A stretch of DNA of 64,000 nucleotides from assembly GCA_002336895.1 (NCBI GenBank), contig DDFC01000035.1, positions 71,741 to 135,740 of the forward strand. The letters are read 5' to 3'. The notes under the pieces were generated by a model. The model saw only the letters and a list, made by a program, of their open reading frames with translations, was not told the DNA's origin and made no database searches. Origin of the DNA: Verrucomicrobiaceae bacterium UBA1938. Its GTDB lineage: Bacteria > Verrucomicrobiota > Verrucomicrobiia > Verrucomicrobiales > Verrucomicrobiaceae. Below, one piece after another: positions 15,744-24,324 of this stretch (within the stretch, counting starts at the first letter, position 1; each line of letters begins with the position of its first letter). Position numbers and translations under genes: made by a program.

Positions 15744-16859
15744 ATGAAACTCCGCCTCGCCCTCCCCGCGCTGTTTGTTGCCCTGAGTCTTCACGCCCAA
15801 GACGCCAAACCTGCCGCCGCCCCGGCTCCCGCCGCGACGGCCACGACACCGCCCGCAGCAGCGACGCCACCAAAGGCCGAGACCAAGCCGGCACCAGCCA
15901 CTCCTGCACCTGCCAAAGTGGAAGCCAAGCCCGCTGCGGCACCCGCCAAGCCCACACCACCAGCTCCCCCGCCAGCCAAGCCAGCCCCGGCGCCTGAAAA
16001 ACCCACCGCAGCACCCGCCAAACCTGCTGCACCGCCCGCCAAACAAGCCACACCTGCGCCAGCGCCTGCCGCCGCCGCCAAGCCCCCGCCCCCAAAGCCG
16101 GTGGCCATCTTCCCTGACAAGGCGCTGGAGGCCGCTGTGCGCAAGCAGGTCTTTGCCAAGCGCGACACCCAGGACGTGATCACCGCCGAGGATGTGGCCA
16201 CCGTCTCCATCATCGAGGCCCCCAAGGCGGGCATCAAAGATCTGACCGGCCTGGAAAAATGCACCGCTCTCGCCTCTCTCACACTGCCAGAGAATCAGAT
16301 ATCCAACCTGACCCCGATCAAAGGTCTGGAGCGCCTGCAGTTTCTGGATATCTCCAACAACCAGATCAGCGACATCTCGCCACTGGCCACCTGCAAGGGA
16401 CTGCAGTACATCGAGCTCACCGGCAACAAGGTGACTGACATCTCCGCCCTCAGCGGCATCCCCGCGCTGACCTCCCTCTATCTGGCCAACAACCAGATCA
16501 AGGACGCCACCCCGCTCTTCAAGCTGCCCAAGGTGTGGACCCTCTACCTCGAAGGCAACCAGGTGACGAGCATCGCCGGAATCGGCGGCATGAAATGGCT
16601 CTCCATGCTCTCCCTCAAGGGCAATGCCGTGAAGGACATCTCGCCGCTGGAGCCGCTCACAGAGCTGCAGTTCCTCTTTCTGGAGAAAAACCAGATCACC
16701 GACCTCTCCCCGCTGCACCGCATGTGGAAGAAGGACAATGACGGCGCGCGCGACTGGGCCCCCTACTGCCAGATCTTCATCGAGGGAAACCCGATTGATG
16801 AAGCGTCCAAGAAGCTTGTCGATGAAATGAAGAAGGCAGGTGCGCGCATCACCCCCTGA
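15744..16859 (+). CDS. Secreted leucine-rich repeat protein with Ala/Pro/Lys-rich linker
   Basis: This 371-residue protein has a signal peptide ending near HAQD (residue 20). A roughly 100-residue low-complexity Ala/Pro/Lys stretch (about 20-120) is followed by about seven leucine-rich repeats of the 22-residue internalin/SDS22 type between residues 165 and 335. Repeat cores include LTLPENQISNLTPI, LDISNNQISDISPL, IELTGNKVTDISAL and LYLANNQIKDATPL. A short C-terminal cap follows. Such repeats bind proteins or glycans. The Ala/Pro stretch may span the periplasm or cell wall. The precise partner is unknown. Confidence 0.85.
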   Translation: MKLRLALPALFVALSLHAQDAKPAAAPAPAATATTPPAAATPPKAETKPAPATPAPAKVEAKPAAAPAKPTPPAPPPAKPAPAPEKPTAAPAKPAAPPAKQATPAPAPAAAAKPPPPKPVAIFPDKALEAAVRKQVFAKRDTQDVITAEDVATVSIIEAPKAGIKDLTGLEKCTALASLTLPENQISNLTPIKGLERLQFLDISNNQISDISPLATCKGLQYIELTGNKVTDISALSGIPALTSLYLANNQIKDATPLFKLPKVWTLYLEGNQVTSIAGIGGMKWLSMLSLKGNAVKDISPLEPLTELQFLFLEKNQITDLSPLHRMWKKDNDGARDWAPYCQIFIEGNPIDEASKKLVDEMKKAGARITP

Positions 16860-16926
16860 AACGGCTGAAGGCCCGGTGTGTGCAAAGAGCTTGCCCCGCG
16901 CATGACGGGCGGATTAGCATGCGGTC

Positions 16927-17877
16927 ATGCGTGCCTCGTTTTGTCTCGCCTCCCTCAGTCTGCTGCTGGCCTGCTCACAGGCTGCGGAGCCACCACGTCA
17001 GTGGACATCCAGCGATGGGAAATCCAAGTTCATGGGCACTTTGGTCGAGTTTTCCGAAAAGGAGGTCAAGGTCAAGCGCAGCAGCGACTTCAACCAGTTC
17101 CGCCTGCCACTGGACAAGCTCTCCAGGGAGGATCAGGACTACATCCGCAGCCTGCTGCGTGAGAAACGGCGCGACGCCGGACTCAAAGAGGGTGCCTATG
17201 CGGAAAAGATCACCGGTCAGTTTGTGAAGGGTGTTTCCAAGCAAGGGCTGAACTACCAGCTCTGGGGCAACCCCAAGCTGGATGGCACCCAGCGCTACCC
17301 ACTCGTCATCTGGCTGCACGGTTCCGGCCAGAGCGGCAGCGACAACGAATCCCAGCTCGGCGGTGCGCCGAAAATCTGGACCTCCGAGGAAAACCAGTCC
17401 AGCCAGCCCTGCTTCCTGCTGGCCCCACAGTGCCCTTCTGCCGACATCGGCTGGAAGAACCAGGTGGCGGACAACCTGCTGGCGCTGATTGCCGACCTCA
17501 CCGAGCAGCTGCCCATCGACTCCAGCCGCCTCTACCTCACCGGCTCTTCCATGGGAGGCTTTGGCACCTTCGGAATCGCCGCCAAGTATCCGCAGGTTTT
17601 TGCGGCCTGCGTGCCGCTCTGTGGCGGCGGCGATGTCAAAAACGCCGAGATTCTGAAACCCATTCCCTTCTGGGTGTTTCATGGCGACAAAGACGACATG
17701 GTGCCCGTGGAGCGCTCACGTGCCATCGTGCAGGCGGTGAAGCAGGCCGGTGGCGAACGCATGAAATACACCGAGCTGGAAGGAGCAGGCCACGGCATCA
17801 CCGGCCTCGTCTATCCGCGTGCAGACCTGCATGAATGGTTGTTTCAGCAGAAAAAGCAGGCGATGTCTTCCCCCTAG
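16927..17877 (+). CDS. Secreted SHD1 domain plus alpha/beta-hydrolase (esterase)
   Basis: This 316-residue exported protein begins with a signal peptide. About residues 20-78 form an SHD1 (SLA1 homology domain 1) module, with RQWTSSDGKSKFMGTLVEF and LPLDKLSREDQDYI; this module is frequent in Planctomycetes and Verrucomicrobia. A predicted serine esterase follows. It has the oxyanion segment VIWLHGSGQSG, the nucleophile elbow GSSMGG (S208), an Asp around HGDKDDMVP and a His in GAGHGITG. Together these resemble PHB depolymerase or feruloyl esterase-like enzymes. The natural substrate is unknown. Start ATG at 16927. Confidence 0.85.
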   Translation: MRASFCLASLSLLLACSQAAEPPRQWTSSDGKSKFMGTLVEFSEKEVKVKRSSDFNQFRLPLDKLSREDQDYIRSLLREKRRDAGLKEGAYAEKITGQFVKGVSKQGLNYQLWGNPKLDGTQRYPLVIWLHGSGQSGSDNESQLGGAPKIWTSEENQSSQPCFLLAPQCPSADIGWKNQVADNLLALIADLTEQLPIDSSRLYLTGSSMGGFGTFGIAAKYPQVFAACVPLCGGGDVKNAEILKPIPFWVFHGDKDDMVPVERSRAIVQAVKQAGGERMKYTELEGAGHGITGLVYPRADLHEWLFQQKKQAMSSP

Positions 17878-17899
17878 AATCTGCCCCCCCTGACACGCG

Positions 17900-18379
17900 A
17901 TGCTCCATCACCATCATTCCGCCACCTGCCAGCACCATGATGAGCACTCCGCCCGCGAGCTGGCTGCATCCATGCTTACACGTGCCCGGGATGCGGGCCT
18001 TCGGCGCACCAAGGCTTTGGAGAACGTCCTCTCCATCCTGGTGCACTCTCACCAGCCGCTGGCTCTGGCAGACATCGCTGAATCCCCCGATCTGACCAGC
18101 GGTGCCGACAAAGCGACCGTTTATCGTGTGCTCGTCAAGCTTGAGGAGCTGGGCCTCATCCGCCGCCTGGGACTGCATGACCGCAGCGCCTACTACACCC
18201 TGCTGCTCCCAGGCCGCCACGACGACTACCTCATCTGCACGCAGTGCGGCCGCATTCAAAGGCTGGACATCGCCTGTCCGGTGGAGGCTCTGGAGAAACA
18301 GATCGAGCAGCAGTCCGGCTTCAAAAAACTCTACCACGAGCTGGAGTTTTACGGCCTGTGCCCCCAGTGCACGGGTTAG
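17900..18379 (+). CDS. Fur family metal-dependent regulator with His-rich N terminus
   Basis: This 159-residue Fur-type repressor has a winged helix (RDAGLRRTKALENVLSIL to KATVYRVLVKLEELGLI) and a metal-binding dimerisation domain. Two structural zinc CxxC pairs are present, ICTQCG and the C-terminal LCPQC. The family metal site is represented by LPGRHDDYLIC and the later LYHELEFYGL. The N terminus is unusual, with H3-H6, C10, H12, H13 and H16, suggesting extra binding of zinc, nickel or copper. It may be a Zur-like sensor. The gene starts 22 bases after the SHD1-hydrolase stop. No target operator was recognised. Confidence 0.85.
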   Translation: MLHHHHSATCQHHDEHSARELAASMLTRARDAGLRRTKALENVLSILVHSHQPLALADIAESPDLTSGADKATVYRVLVKLEELGLIRRLGLHDRSAYYTLLLPGRHDDYLICTQCGRIQRLDIACPVEALEKQIEQQSGFKKLYHELEFYGLCPQCTG

Positions 18380-18436
18380 ATGAGCCTCCCCATACAGCCA
18401 GATCAGCCCAGCCAGCACTGGTGAACAAAATGGGCA

Positions 18437-18470
18437 ACAAAAAGCCGCGCCAGCTTGGGACTGGCGCGGC
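18437..18470 (-). terminator. Rho-independent terminator for the minus-strand repeat protein gene
   Basis: The arms gccgcgccag (18444-18453) and ctggcgcggc (18461-18470) form a 10-bp stem with a 7-base loop. On the minus strand this is followed by a T-run (complement of the A-run before 18444). It lies just after the stop of the gene ending at 18499. It may also work weakly for the Fur gene on the plus strand. Confidence 0.8.
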
Positions 18471-18498
18471 GTCGGAACAATGATTTTGGCAGCCTGAA

Positions 18499-20025
18499 CT
18501 ACAATGGAGATCCAGAACTCTGAGTCACCTGAGTGCCACCAGAAGATGAAGGAGCACCAGGGGTCACGGTGGAAGGAGCCGGCGTATTACCAGCGCCAAG
18601 ATTTCCGTCACTGCTCGTGCCCCCGCCGCTGGAAGTCGTCACCGTCGCTTGCCCGGTAGGAGATCCATCTGCCGCCGTTCCCTTGGTTTCCACCGTGGTC
18701 GTGGTGGTGCCATCAGGGTTTTTCACCTCTGTGATGGTTGTGGTAGTGCCATCTTGATTGTTAGTGGTGGACTTTGTCGTGGTGACTCCGTTGACAGTAG
18801 ACGTCTCCACTCTGGTTGTCCCCTGCTGAACTGTCGTGGTCGTTGTGCCATCCGGAGCCACATAAACGGTGGTTACCGTGGAACTGTCGTTCTGAACTCC
18901 ACCGTTCTGCGCAAGCGCCTGCATCGGATTGTCTGGCTTGACGTCGCTGGACCCAGCTCCTGCACTATACGCATCGCCGACAGTGATGGTGATAGTAGTT
19001 TTGGAGCCATCAGCATTGTTGATGACCACCGTGTTAGTCGTGACGATGCCCTCCACGTTGCCTGCTGCAGAACCCGTGGCCTGGAAGTCTGGCGGATTGA
19101 ATTCAGGCTCCCAGCGCAGGGCAAGGTAACGGGTTTTAACCGGCTTGGCAGGCTTGGCCTTGAGGCTGCCTTCACCACGGGTGTCTTCAGCCACAGCCAC
19201 TGGAGAGGCGCTGCCGAAATCCTTCGGGTCAAAGGCCATGCGCCCACGCCAGTCTTCCTTCTCGGGAAGGTTGTCGAAGGCAAAGACTTCGAAGCGAACC
19301 GGACGAGGAGAATGCACAGAGGCAAACTCGTTCAGAATTCGGAGCTGGCCGAAGTCATAAATGATGGTGCGGTATTTCTCATCCGACTCAGGGAAGGAGA
19401 ACTTGTTGTAGGTCACAGCGGTGTCGAAACCATTGGCAGGCTTCGGCGCAGCATAGACAACTCGGGCACCACCCAAACCATTGATCAGGTCCATGGGCTT
19501 GCCTCCCTTGCCATCAGCAGACTGCTTCACGGCATATCCCTTGTCGGTGGAGGCACCAAAGAACTGCAGGTAACGGATGATGCCGCCTTTGGAGAGAGCG
19601 AGTTCCAGCTTGACGAACTTGGCCTGGATGCCGGCAAACTTGAACTCGACTGTGCGATCAGCGGCGGAAAAGACTTTCTCTTCAAGAACCGCCCAGCCGT
19701 TTTTGTCAGCACTGGCGGAGAGCGTGGCGCGGCCCTCAATGCCGTCATTCACGAAAGAGGAGGAGGAGATCAGGACCGGCTTGCCGAGATTGAACAGCAC
19801 GAAGCTTTTTCCTGCGGAAACTGTGGAGGTCGCAGTGATGTCGCTGGAAAGAAGTGAATCCACATGCCCGAAGCCGGAAGAGCTGTCCAGAGAAGCGTTG
19901 CTGGAGGGGCTGTTGATCACATTGACCGGCTTTTCCTTGATGATCGGAATTCGCGACCATTTTGCATGGAGAGATCCGACAGTGAAAAGACTGCCGAGAA
20001 TGATGATGGTGGGGGCGAGCTTCAT
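18499..20025 (-). CDS. Secreted discoidin-like protein with Thr-rich repeat tail
   Basis: This 508-residue exported protein starts with a signal peptide (about residues 1-22). Two beta-rich regions of discoidin-like type follow; the first, about 45-160, contains SFVLFNLGKPVLISSSSFVND. The C-terminal third, from about residue 335, is low complexity, with recurring units of the type (P/Q)DGTTTTxT, separated by Val/Glu/Lys/Asn-rich spacers, and a final Ser/Gly/Pro run. Such tails are stalk-like or cell-surface. I know no assigned function. The gene is alone on the minus strand and ends at a strong terminator. Confidence 0.7.
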   Translation of the reverse strand: MKLAPTIIILGSLFTVGSLHAKWSRIPIIKEKPVNVINSPSSNASLDSSSGFGHVDSLLSSDITATSTVSAGKSFVLFNLGKPVLISSSSFVNDGIEGRATLSASADKNGWAVLEEKVFSAADRTVEFKFAGIQAKFVKLELALSKGGIIRYLQFFGASTDKGYAVKQSADGKGGKPMDLINGLGGARVVYAAPKPANGFDTAVTYNKFSFPESDEKYRTIIYDFGQLRILNEFASVHSPRPVRFEVFAFDNLPEKEDWRGRMAFDPKDFGSASPVAVAEDTRGEGSLKAKPAKPVKTRYLALRWEPEFNPPDFQATGSAAGNVEGIVTTNTVVINNADGSKTTITITVGDAYSAGAGSSDVKPDNPMQALAQNGGVQNDSSTVTTVYVAPDGTTTTTVQQGTTRVETSTVNGVTTTKSTTNNQDGTTTTITEVKNPDGTTTTTVETKGTAADGSPTGQATVTTSSGGGTSSDGNLGAGNTPAPSTVTPGAPSSSGGTQVTQSSGSPL

Positions 20026-20209
20026 GATCGGATGATGGAAAATTGAGCTTTGTGTGCGAAAATTGGAAAGCCGCGAAAGCAGTGCGTTCGGTTTTATTTA
20101 CAGTATCACCTGACAGTTACACCACAAAGCCCTCCCGGTGTAAACATTTTTTCTGTGTCATGTGCGATGAAATAAAACTTGATTATTCATATATGCCATA
20201 TATTTTATA

Positions 20210-20863
20210 ATGATGAAATGTCCGCGTTGCCTCGCGAGCGTCCAGCCAGAGCAAACCTCTTGCTCTACGTGCGGCTTTTCCGCCACACTGCTCCACAATT
20301 ACCTTGGTAATCAATGGGTTAGGCTTGAAAGAATCACAGACGCAGCTCATTGTTTGAGACTTGAGGATGCCCGGCGTACAGAGATCATTCTGGACGATTT
20401 TGAACGCAGTTTTCCACAGGCGTTTTTTGCCGTTTACTTAGGAGCTCTCCCCAACACCATGAACGTCGCCGAACTTGGCTTCTGGCTGCTAAATCAAGGT
20501 GCTTTCAACACCCACTCCGTCAGTCGCCGGAATGACTTTGGGATTGTGCTGGTGATCGATCCAGCGGCCAAGACAGCGTGCTTCACCCTGGGCTACGCCA
20601 TTGAGCACTGCTTCAAGCAGCGCACCATCGCGCGCATGCTGCAGGCACTGGGGACCCACCTGCGCAAGGGGGCCTACGGCATGGCCATTGAAGATGCCTG
20701 CCTCAGTACTGGGGCAGTGCTGAGAAAACACGCGCGTGGTATGCAGTGGCAGCCGGAAAGCGCTTCTTCCGCCGACTCTGTGACCGGCATCGGGCTGCAA
20801 CCCCTGCGCAGCGGCCACCGGTCCTCGACTCGCCCGCTGGGGACTTCGCCTTTCGCGTCATGA
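20210..20863 (+). CDS. Zinc-ribbon plus TPM domain protein
   Basis: This 217-residue protein starts with a CxxC-CxxC zinc ribbon (KCPRCLASV and SCSTCGFS, residues 3-24). A TPM-type (DUF477, YgcG/Psb32-like) domain follows, with strands AFFAVYLGALP, DFGIVLVIDPAAKTACFTLG and the helix around LGTHLRKGAYGMAIEDA. There is no signal peptide, so this TPM domain is cytoplasmic, unlike the usual exported form. The two ATGs at 20210 and 20213 are adjacent and no Shine-Dalgarno is visible; the upstream 180 bases are AT-rich. Its stop overlaps the next start as ATGA, so the two proteins are probably coupled and act together. Confidence 0.75.
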   Translation: MMKCPRCLASVQPEQTSCSTCGFSATLLHNYLGNQWVRLERITDAAHCLRLEDARRTEIILDDFERSFPQAFFAVYLGALPNTMNVAELGFWLLNQGAFNTHSVSRRNDFGIVLVIDPAAKTACFTLGYAIEHCFKQRTIARMLQALGTHLRKGAYGMAIEDACLSTGAVLRKHARGMQWQPESASSADSVTGIGLQPLRSGHRSSTRPLGTSPFAS

Positions 20864-22032
20864 AACTCCGGCCCCCAGTCGCCATTGTTTTCAGGCAGGC
20901 TTTTACAGTCTGCCTGGTCCTGCTGTGCCTGATGAGCGGCGCCAGCCCTGCGGACGAGCCCCCCCTGTCATTCAGGAAATCAGAAGAACATGCCCTGCCT
21001 CTGCCCAGATGGAGCGAGCAGGAGCTCAGAACCTTCCGCGAAAGGCTGCCACTGCCGACCGCCCCAGGCGTGCTCCCCCCCACCGATGCGGGGAGCGAAA
21101 CCAGCATCAACGAGCTTCTGCGCACCCCCGTGCCCGGCAATGCGCCGGCGCATCACTTTTTCGACCAGCAGGGCCATCAGCTGTCCCCACGGCTGCAGGC
21201 GGAGGACATGCGTCTCTTTATTCCTGAATCCATCCTCGGCCAGGCCGAGCCTGAGGAGGCCCCCGCCGCGCTGCTGCCCACGCCGCTCTCAGCACTCAAG
21301 GATGTGTCGCCAGAATTTCTGGCCGCATGCACGCAAAATCTGCCAGGAGAGTATCTCATCGACCCTGAGCAGCTGGTGCCTGAAATTCAGAACCACGATA
21401 TGATGCGGCTGCTGGAATTCCACGCCCACGACGCACGCATCAAACTATACGTCATGGTCATGGCGCACGACCAGAAACTTCCTGAGGGAGCCAAGCTTGA
21501 AAAAATCGCTTCAGGCAGCCTCCTCAAGACAGACGCCTGCCTGCTCATCTATCCGCAGGGCGAGCCCTGGCGCACCCGGTTGTTTGTCAGCAGCTCCATC
21601 CATGGCCAGGTCTCAAGCAGTTTCCTGGGGGAAACCATACAGGCATGCCTGCAGGAGGCGCTCCAGACGAGCAATGTGCACGATCAGCTGCGACGGTACA
21701 CCATCCACCTGTCCACAAGGCTTTTCTGGCTCCAGAAGGCCCTGGGAGCGGCTTCGCCGGCTGCATCCCAGGAGGAGCATTCGCTCACCGAATTTGCCCA
21801 GGTGGAGAAAGCATCCCACATAAACACAGCATTCTCCGACTCCACCCTTTTGATCTGGGGCGGTGCAGGAGCTCTGCTCATCGGATTGATGGCCATGGCC
21901 TTTGTCAAAACAAGACGCAGCCTGCGGCTGAGAAAACTGCGCCGTATCTGGGTTCTGCCGGAGCCTGAAACAGTCCCACGGCTGGGTGGGGCTTTCACAG
22001 GAGGCGGAGGCGGAATGATCCGATATGCGTAG
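20860..22032 (+). CDS. Exported TPM-like membrane protein with Gly-rich tail
   Basis: This 390-residue protein begins with ATG at 20860, overlapping the previous stop by 4 bases (ATGA). A signal peptide or anchor spans about residues 10-28. A domain at about 180-320 has the strand order of TPM proteins (IKLYVMVMAHDQKLPEGA, then ACLLIYPQGEPW and RLFVSSSIHGQ). A membrane helix follows near 330-350 (LLIWGGAGALLIGLMAMAF), and the end is basic and then Gly-rich (GGGGGMIRYA). TPM proteins usually have this layout of signal, TPM, helix and Gly-rich tail. The zone before the TPM part is Pro-rich. I infer a pair with the preceding zinc-ribbon TPM protein. Confidence 0.7.
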   Translation: MKLRPPVAIVFRQAFTVCLVLLCLMSGASPADEPPLSFRKSEEHALPLPRWSEQELRTFRERLPLPTAPGVLPPTDAGSETSINELLRTPVPGNAPAHHFFDQQGHQLSPRLQAEDMRLFIPESILGQAEPEEAPAALLPTPLSALKDVSPEFLAACTQNLPGEYLIDPEQLVPEIQNHDMMRLLEFHAHDARIKLYVMVMAHDQKLPEGAKLEKIASGSLLKTDACLLIYPQGEPWRTRLFVSSSIHGQVSSSFLGETIQACLQEALQTSNVHDQLRRYTIHLSTRLFWLQKALGAASPAASQEEHSLTEFAQVEKASHINTAFSDSTLLIWGGAGALLIGLMAMAFVKTRRSLRLRKLRRIWVLPEPETVPRLGGAFTGGGGGMIRYA

Positions 22033-22081
22033 TTATTCAGCCTGCGGCCGAATCGGAACCTGCTAGTTTTACAACTTCAAT

Positions 22082-22109
22082 TTGTCAAAACTAATCCTTG
22101 GATGATAAT
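22082..22109 (+). promoter_or_regulatory. Candidate sigma-70 promoter for the zinc-ribbon gene
   Basis: TTGTCA (22082-22087) and GATAAT (22104-22109) are separated by 16 bases, close to the -35/-10 consensus, in an AT-rich stretch. The ATG at 22147 lies 37 bases after the -10 box. This gives the zinc-ribbon gene its own promoter rather than only read-through. Confidence 0.5.
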
Positions 22110-22146
22110 TAATGAAAAGACCATAATGATGTAGCGCTTGGATGAA

Positions 22147-24255
22147 ATGAACCCGGATACCATTCAGTTCCAATGCGGTTTCTGCCGCACCACTCTGACT
22201 GTGCCAGCACAAATGGCAGGTGTTTCGGGACCTTGCCCTAGCTGTGGTCAGACAGTCACTTCACCTGCAGCCGCACCAGCGCCGCAATGGACTCCCCCGC
22301 CGGCCCCGGGCCCTCAGCCCTCCTGGCCGCCTGCTCCTCTTTCCCCGATGTCGGGAGAGCCGCAGGCTCCTGGGATGGGAATGCCCGCCCCACAGGGAAA
22401 CACAGGACTGCCTCCCAGACGTGCCCCTGGACAGCCTCCGCTCACGACATCGATCAACGCCCCTGCTAATCTGATGCCATGGGCCTCCGCCCCGAACGCG
22501 CCAGGAGGCATGCAGTCTCCTGTCCACTCAGGTGACTCCCCCGCAGGAATGCCCGGCGGCGGGATGCCCAATCAATCCCGCTTGATTCCAGGATCCCCCC
22601 CGCTTCCAAACATGATGCCGCTGAGCAGTGCTGGCGGCGGCATGTCAGGCATGCCCTCATCGCTTCCTGCGGGCTCGCTGCTGGGGCGAGAAGTGTCTGC
22701 GGTCCCATTGCCAGCCATGACGCAGCCTCTCCAGGCCAATGGCAGCCCGCCCCTGAGCCTGGGCGGAGGCATGCACTCTGAGGCCGCGCCAGCGGCACAA
22801 ATGGCGCCGATCCCCCCGGGACGGAGCATTGCCAGCCTGCGCGCCCCGCGCGGCACGAATTTCATAAGACTGGCATTTGCAGCACTCTTTCTGCTGGGCT
22901 TTCTGGGCCTCGTGGGCTTTCTGCTGAAGGACTATATCCACGTCTATTTTCCGAACTTGGCAGGACATGACCTGACTGAAGAAGGTGCAAAATCGGCCTC
23001 TACACTCAAGCCTTCCATTCCCTCCGCCACCGCTCCAGTCACCTCCGTCCCCGCCAAGCCATCCGAGGGGCCAGCAGACAAAACTCCTGCAACTGCTTCC
23101 ACGGGGGAGCCCAAGACTTCCCCGGGCCCGATCACCGTGGGCTTCGATCCCCGTGAACCCGAATCAGCGGTGCCAAAGGCCACTCCTCAGCCTGATGCAG
23201 GCTCAAGCACCATGGCGAGCGCCAGCACTGTCAGCCCGCCGCCTTCCATGACCGGCACCGCCATGGCAAACGCCGCCACAGCGACTCCCGCCCCTGCCGC
23301 GCCGGGTGCGCTGCTCGAAGTCCCCCCCACTCCCACGCCGAGTGCAGCTGCCGCCGCCAATCCTACCACCACACCAGCCGGCATCGGCGACGTGCACGCC
23401 ATCGAGGAAGAAGGCATCCCCACCGCCGCCAAGCCTGCAGTGGATGCGATCAAAAAATTTCTCGCCGCCAAGAACCTGAACGAGAGACTGCAGCACACCC
23501 TGGGAGCAGACCTCATGAAACCGCTGATGGAGCGCTACTACGCGCGCTCCCAGGAAGGCCCCATCACGGTGGACCGCATTCAGTTTGTGCGCATGGACCC
23601 CAACCCCGAACTGGGCACCGGCAGGCACTGCATCCTGAGCCTGGAAAACAAGACATGGGAGTTTCCCGTTCCTGTGATGCTGGAGGAGAAAGAAGACGGC
23701 TTCAAAGTGGACTGGATCGCCTTTGTGGAGTTCAAGGACCGCATGCTGGAAAAGTTTTTCCAGTCCTACCAGGAGGGCAAGGCGCGCTTCCACGTCGGCA
23801 TCATCCGCCATCACTACTTTGAAGACGGCGTGCCGAATCTGGATCACAAGGATGTCTTCCGCATCAGCCCTGCGCCCCCGAATTCCTTCCAGGCCTCTGT
23901 GTTTCTGGACAAAGACGCCCCGCTGGCCCTGGAACTGCGCAATCTCCTGCCCTGGGAGACTCATGTGTGGGCCGTGGTGGAGCTGGAATGGAAAAAGCTG
24001 GGATCCCAGCAGTGGGTGGAGCTGAGCGCCGTGCCTCAAATGCACTGGTACTCCCTGCCCATGACGACTGCCAAGGCCGTCCCCGCGCCGCAGAAAGCAA
24101 CCCCTTTGGAAGATGACATTCCACCTGGCATCACCAAGAACGGCAAGCGTGGCAAGTCATCTGAGGCCAAGCCTGCGGAACCACCACCAGGCATTCGCAA
24201 ATCCACCCCCGATCTTCCAGCCACGATCAAGCGCCCGCTTCCAGCAGGACGCTGA
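22147..24255 (+). CDS. Zinc-ribbon membrane protein with Pro/Ala-rich regions
   Basis: The 702-residue reading begins at ATG 22147; a TTG three codons upstream is less likely. The N terminus is a CxxC-CxxC zinc ribbon (QCGFCRTTL and PCPSCGQ). A Pro/Met/Gly-rich linker of about 190 residues precedes a membrane helix near residues 239-262 (LAFAALFLLGFLGLVGFLL). Beyond it lies a second Pro/Ala/Thr linker (about 280-420). A folded domain of about 220 residues, beginning at AVDAIKKFLAAKNL, contains the region MERYYARSQEGPITVDRIQF. Related proteins occur in Verrucomicrobia, but I know no function. The ribbon is probably cytoplasmic and the last domain periplasmic. Confidence 0.7.
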   Translation: MNPDTIQFQCGFCRTTLTVPAQMAGVSGPCPSCGQTVTSPAAAPAPQWTPPPAPGPQPSWPPAPLSPMSGEPQAPGMGMPAPQGNTGLPPRRAPGQPPLTTSINAPANLMPWASAPNAPGGMQSPVHSGDSPAGMPGGGMPNQSRLIPGSPPLPNMMPLSSAGGGMSGMPSSLPAGSLLGREVSAVPLPAMTQPLQANGSPPLSLGGGMHSEAAPAAQMAPIPPGRSIASLRAPRGTNFIRLAFAALFLLGFLGLVGFLLKDYIHVYFPNLAGHDLTEEGAKSASTLKPSIPSATAPVTSVPAKPSEGPADKTPATASTGEPKTSPGPITVGFDPREPESAVPKATPQPDAGSSTMASASTVSPPPSMTGTAMANAATATPAPAAPGALLEVPPTPTPSAAAAANPTTTPAGIGDVHAIEEEGIPTAAKPAVDAIKKFLAAKNLNERLQHTLGADLMKPLMERYYARSQEGPITVDRIQFVRMDPNPELGTGRHCILSLENKTWEFPVPVMLEEKEDGFKVDWIAFVEFKDRMLEKFFQSYQEGKARFHVGIIRHHYFEDGVPNLDHKDVFRISPAPPNSFQASVFLDKDAPLALELRNLLPWETHVWAVVELEWKKLGSQQWVELSAVPQMHWYSLPMTTAKAVPAPQKATPLEDDIPPGITKNGKRGKSSEAKPAEPPPGIRKSTPDLPATIKRPLPAGR

Positions 24256-24289
24256 GACAGAAGCACTGGTAAAGGAGAAAAGGCAGTCT

Positions 24290-24314
24290 GAGAGCGGCAA
24301 TGAATGCCGCTCTC
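24290..24314. terminator. Hairpin between two convergent genes
   Basis: The arms gagagcggca and tgccgctctc form a 10-bp stem with an ATGAA loop, 35 bases after the plus-strand stop and 10 bases from the minus-strand stop. There is no clean T-run, so termination is likely but not certain; it may serve both directions. Confidence 0.5.
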
Positions 24315-24324
24315 CAGCTTGAGA

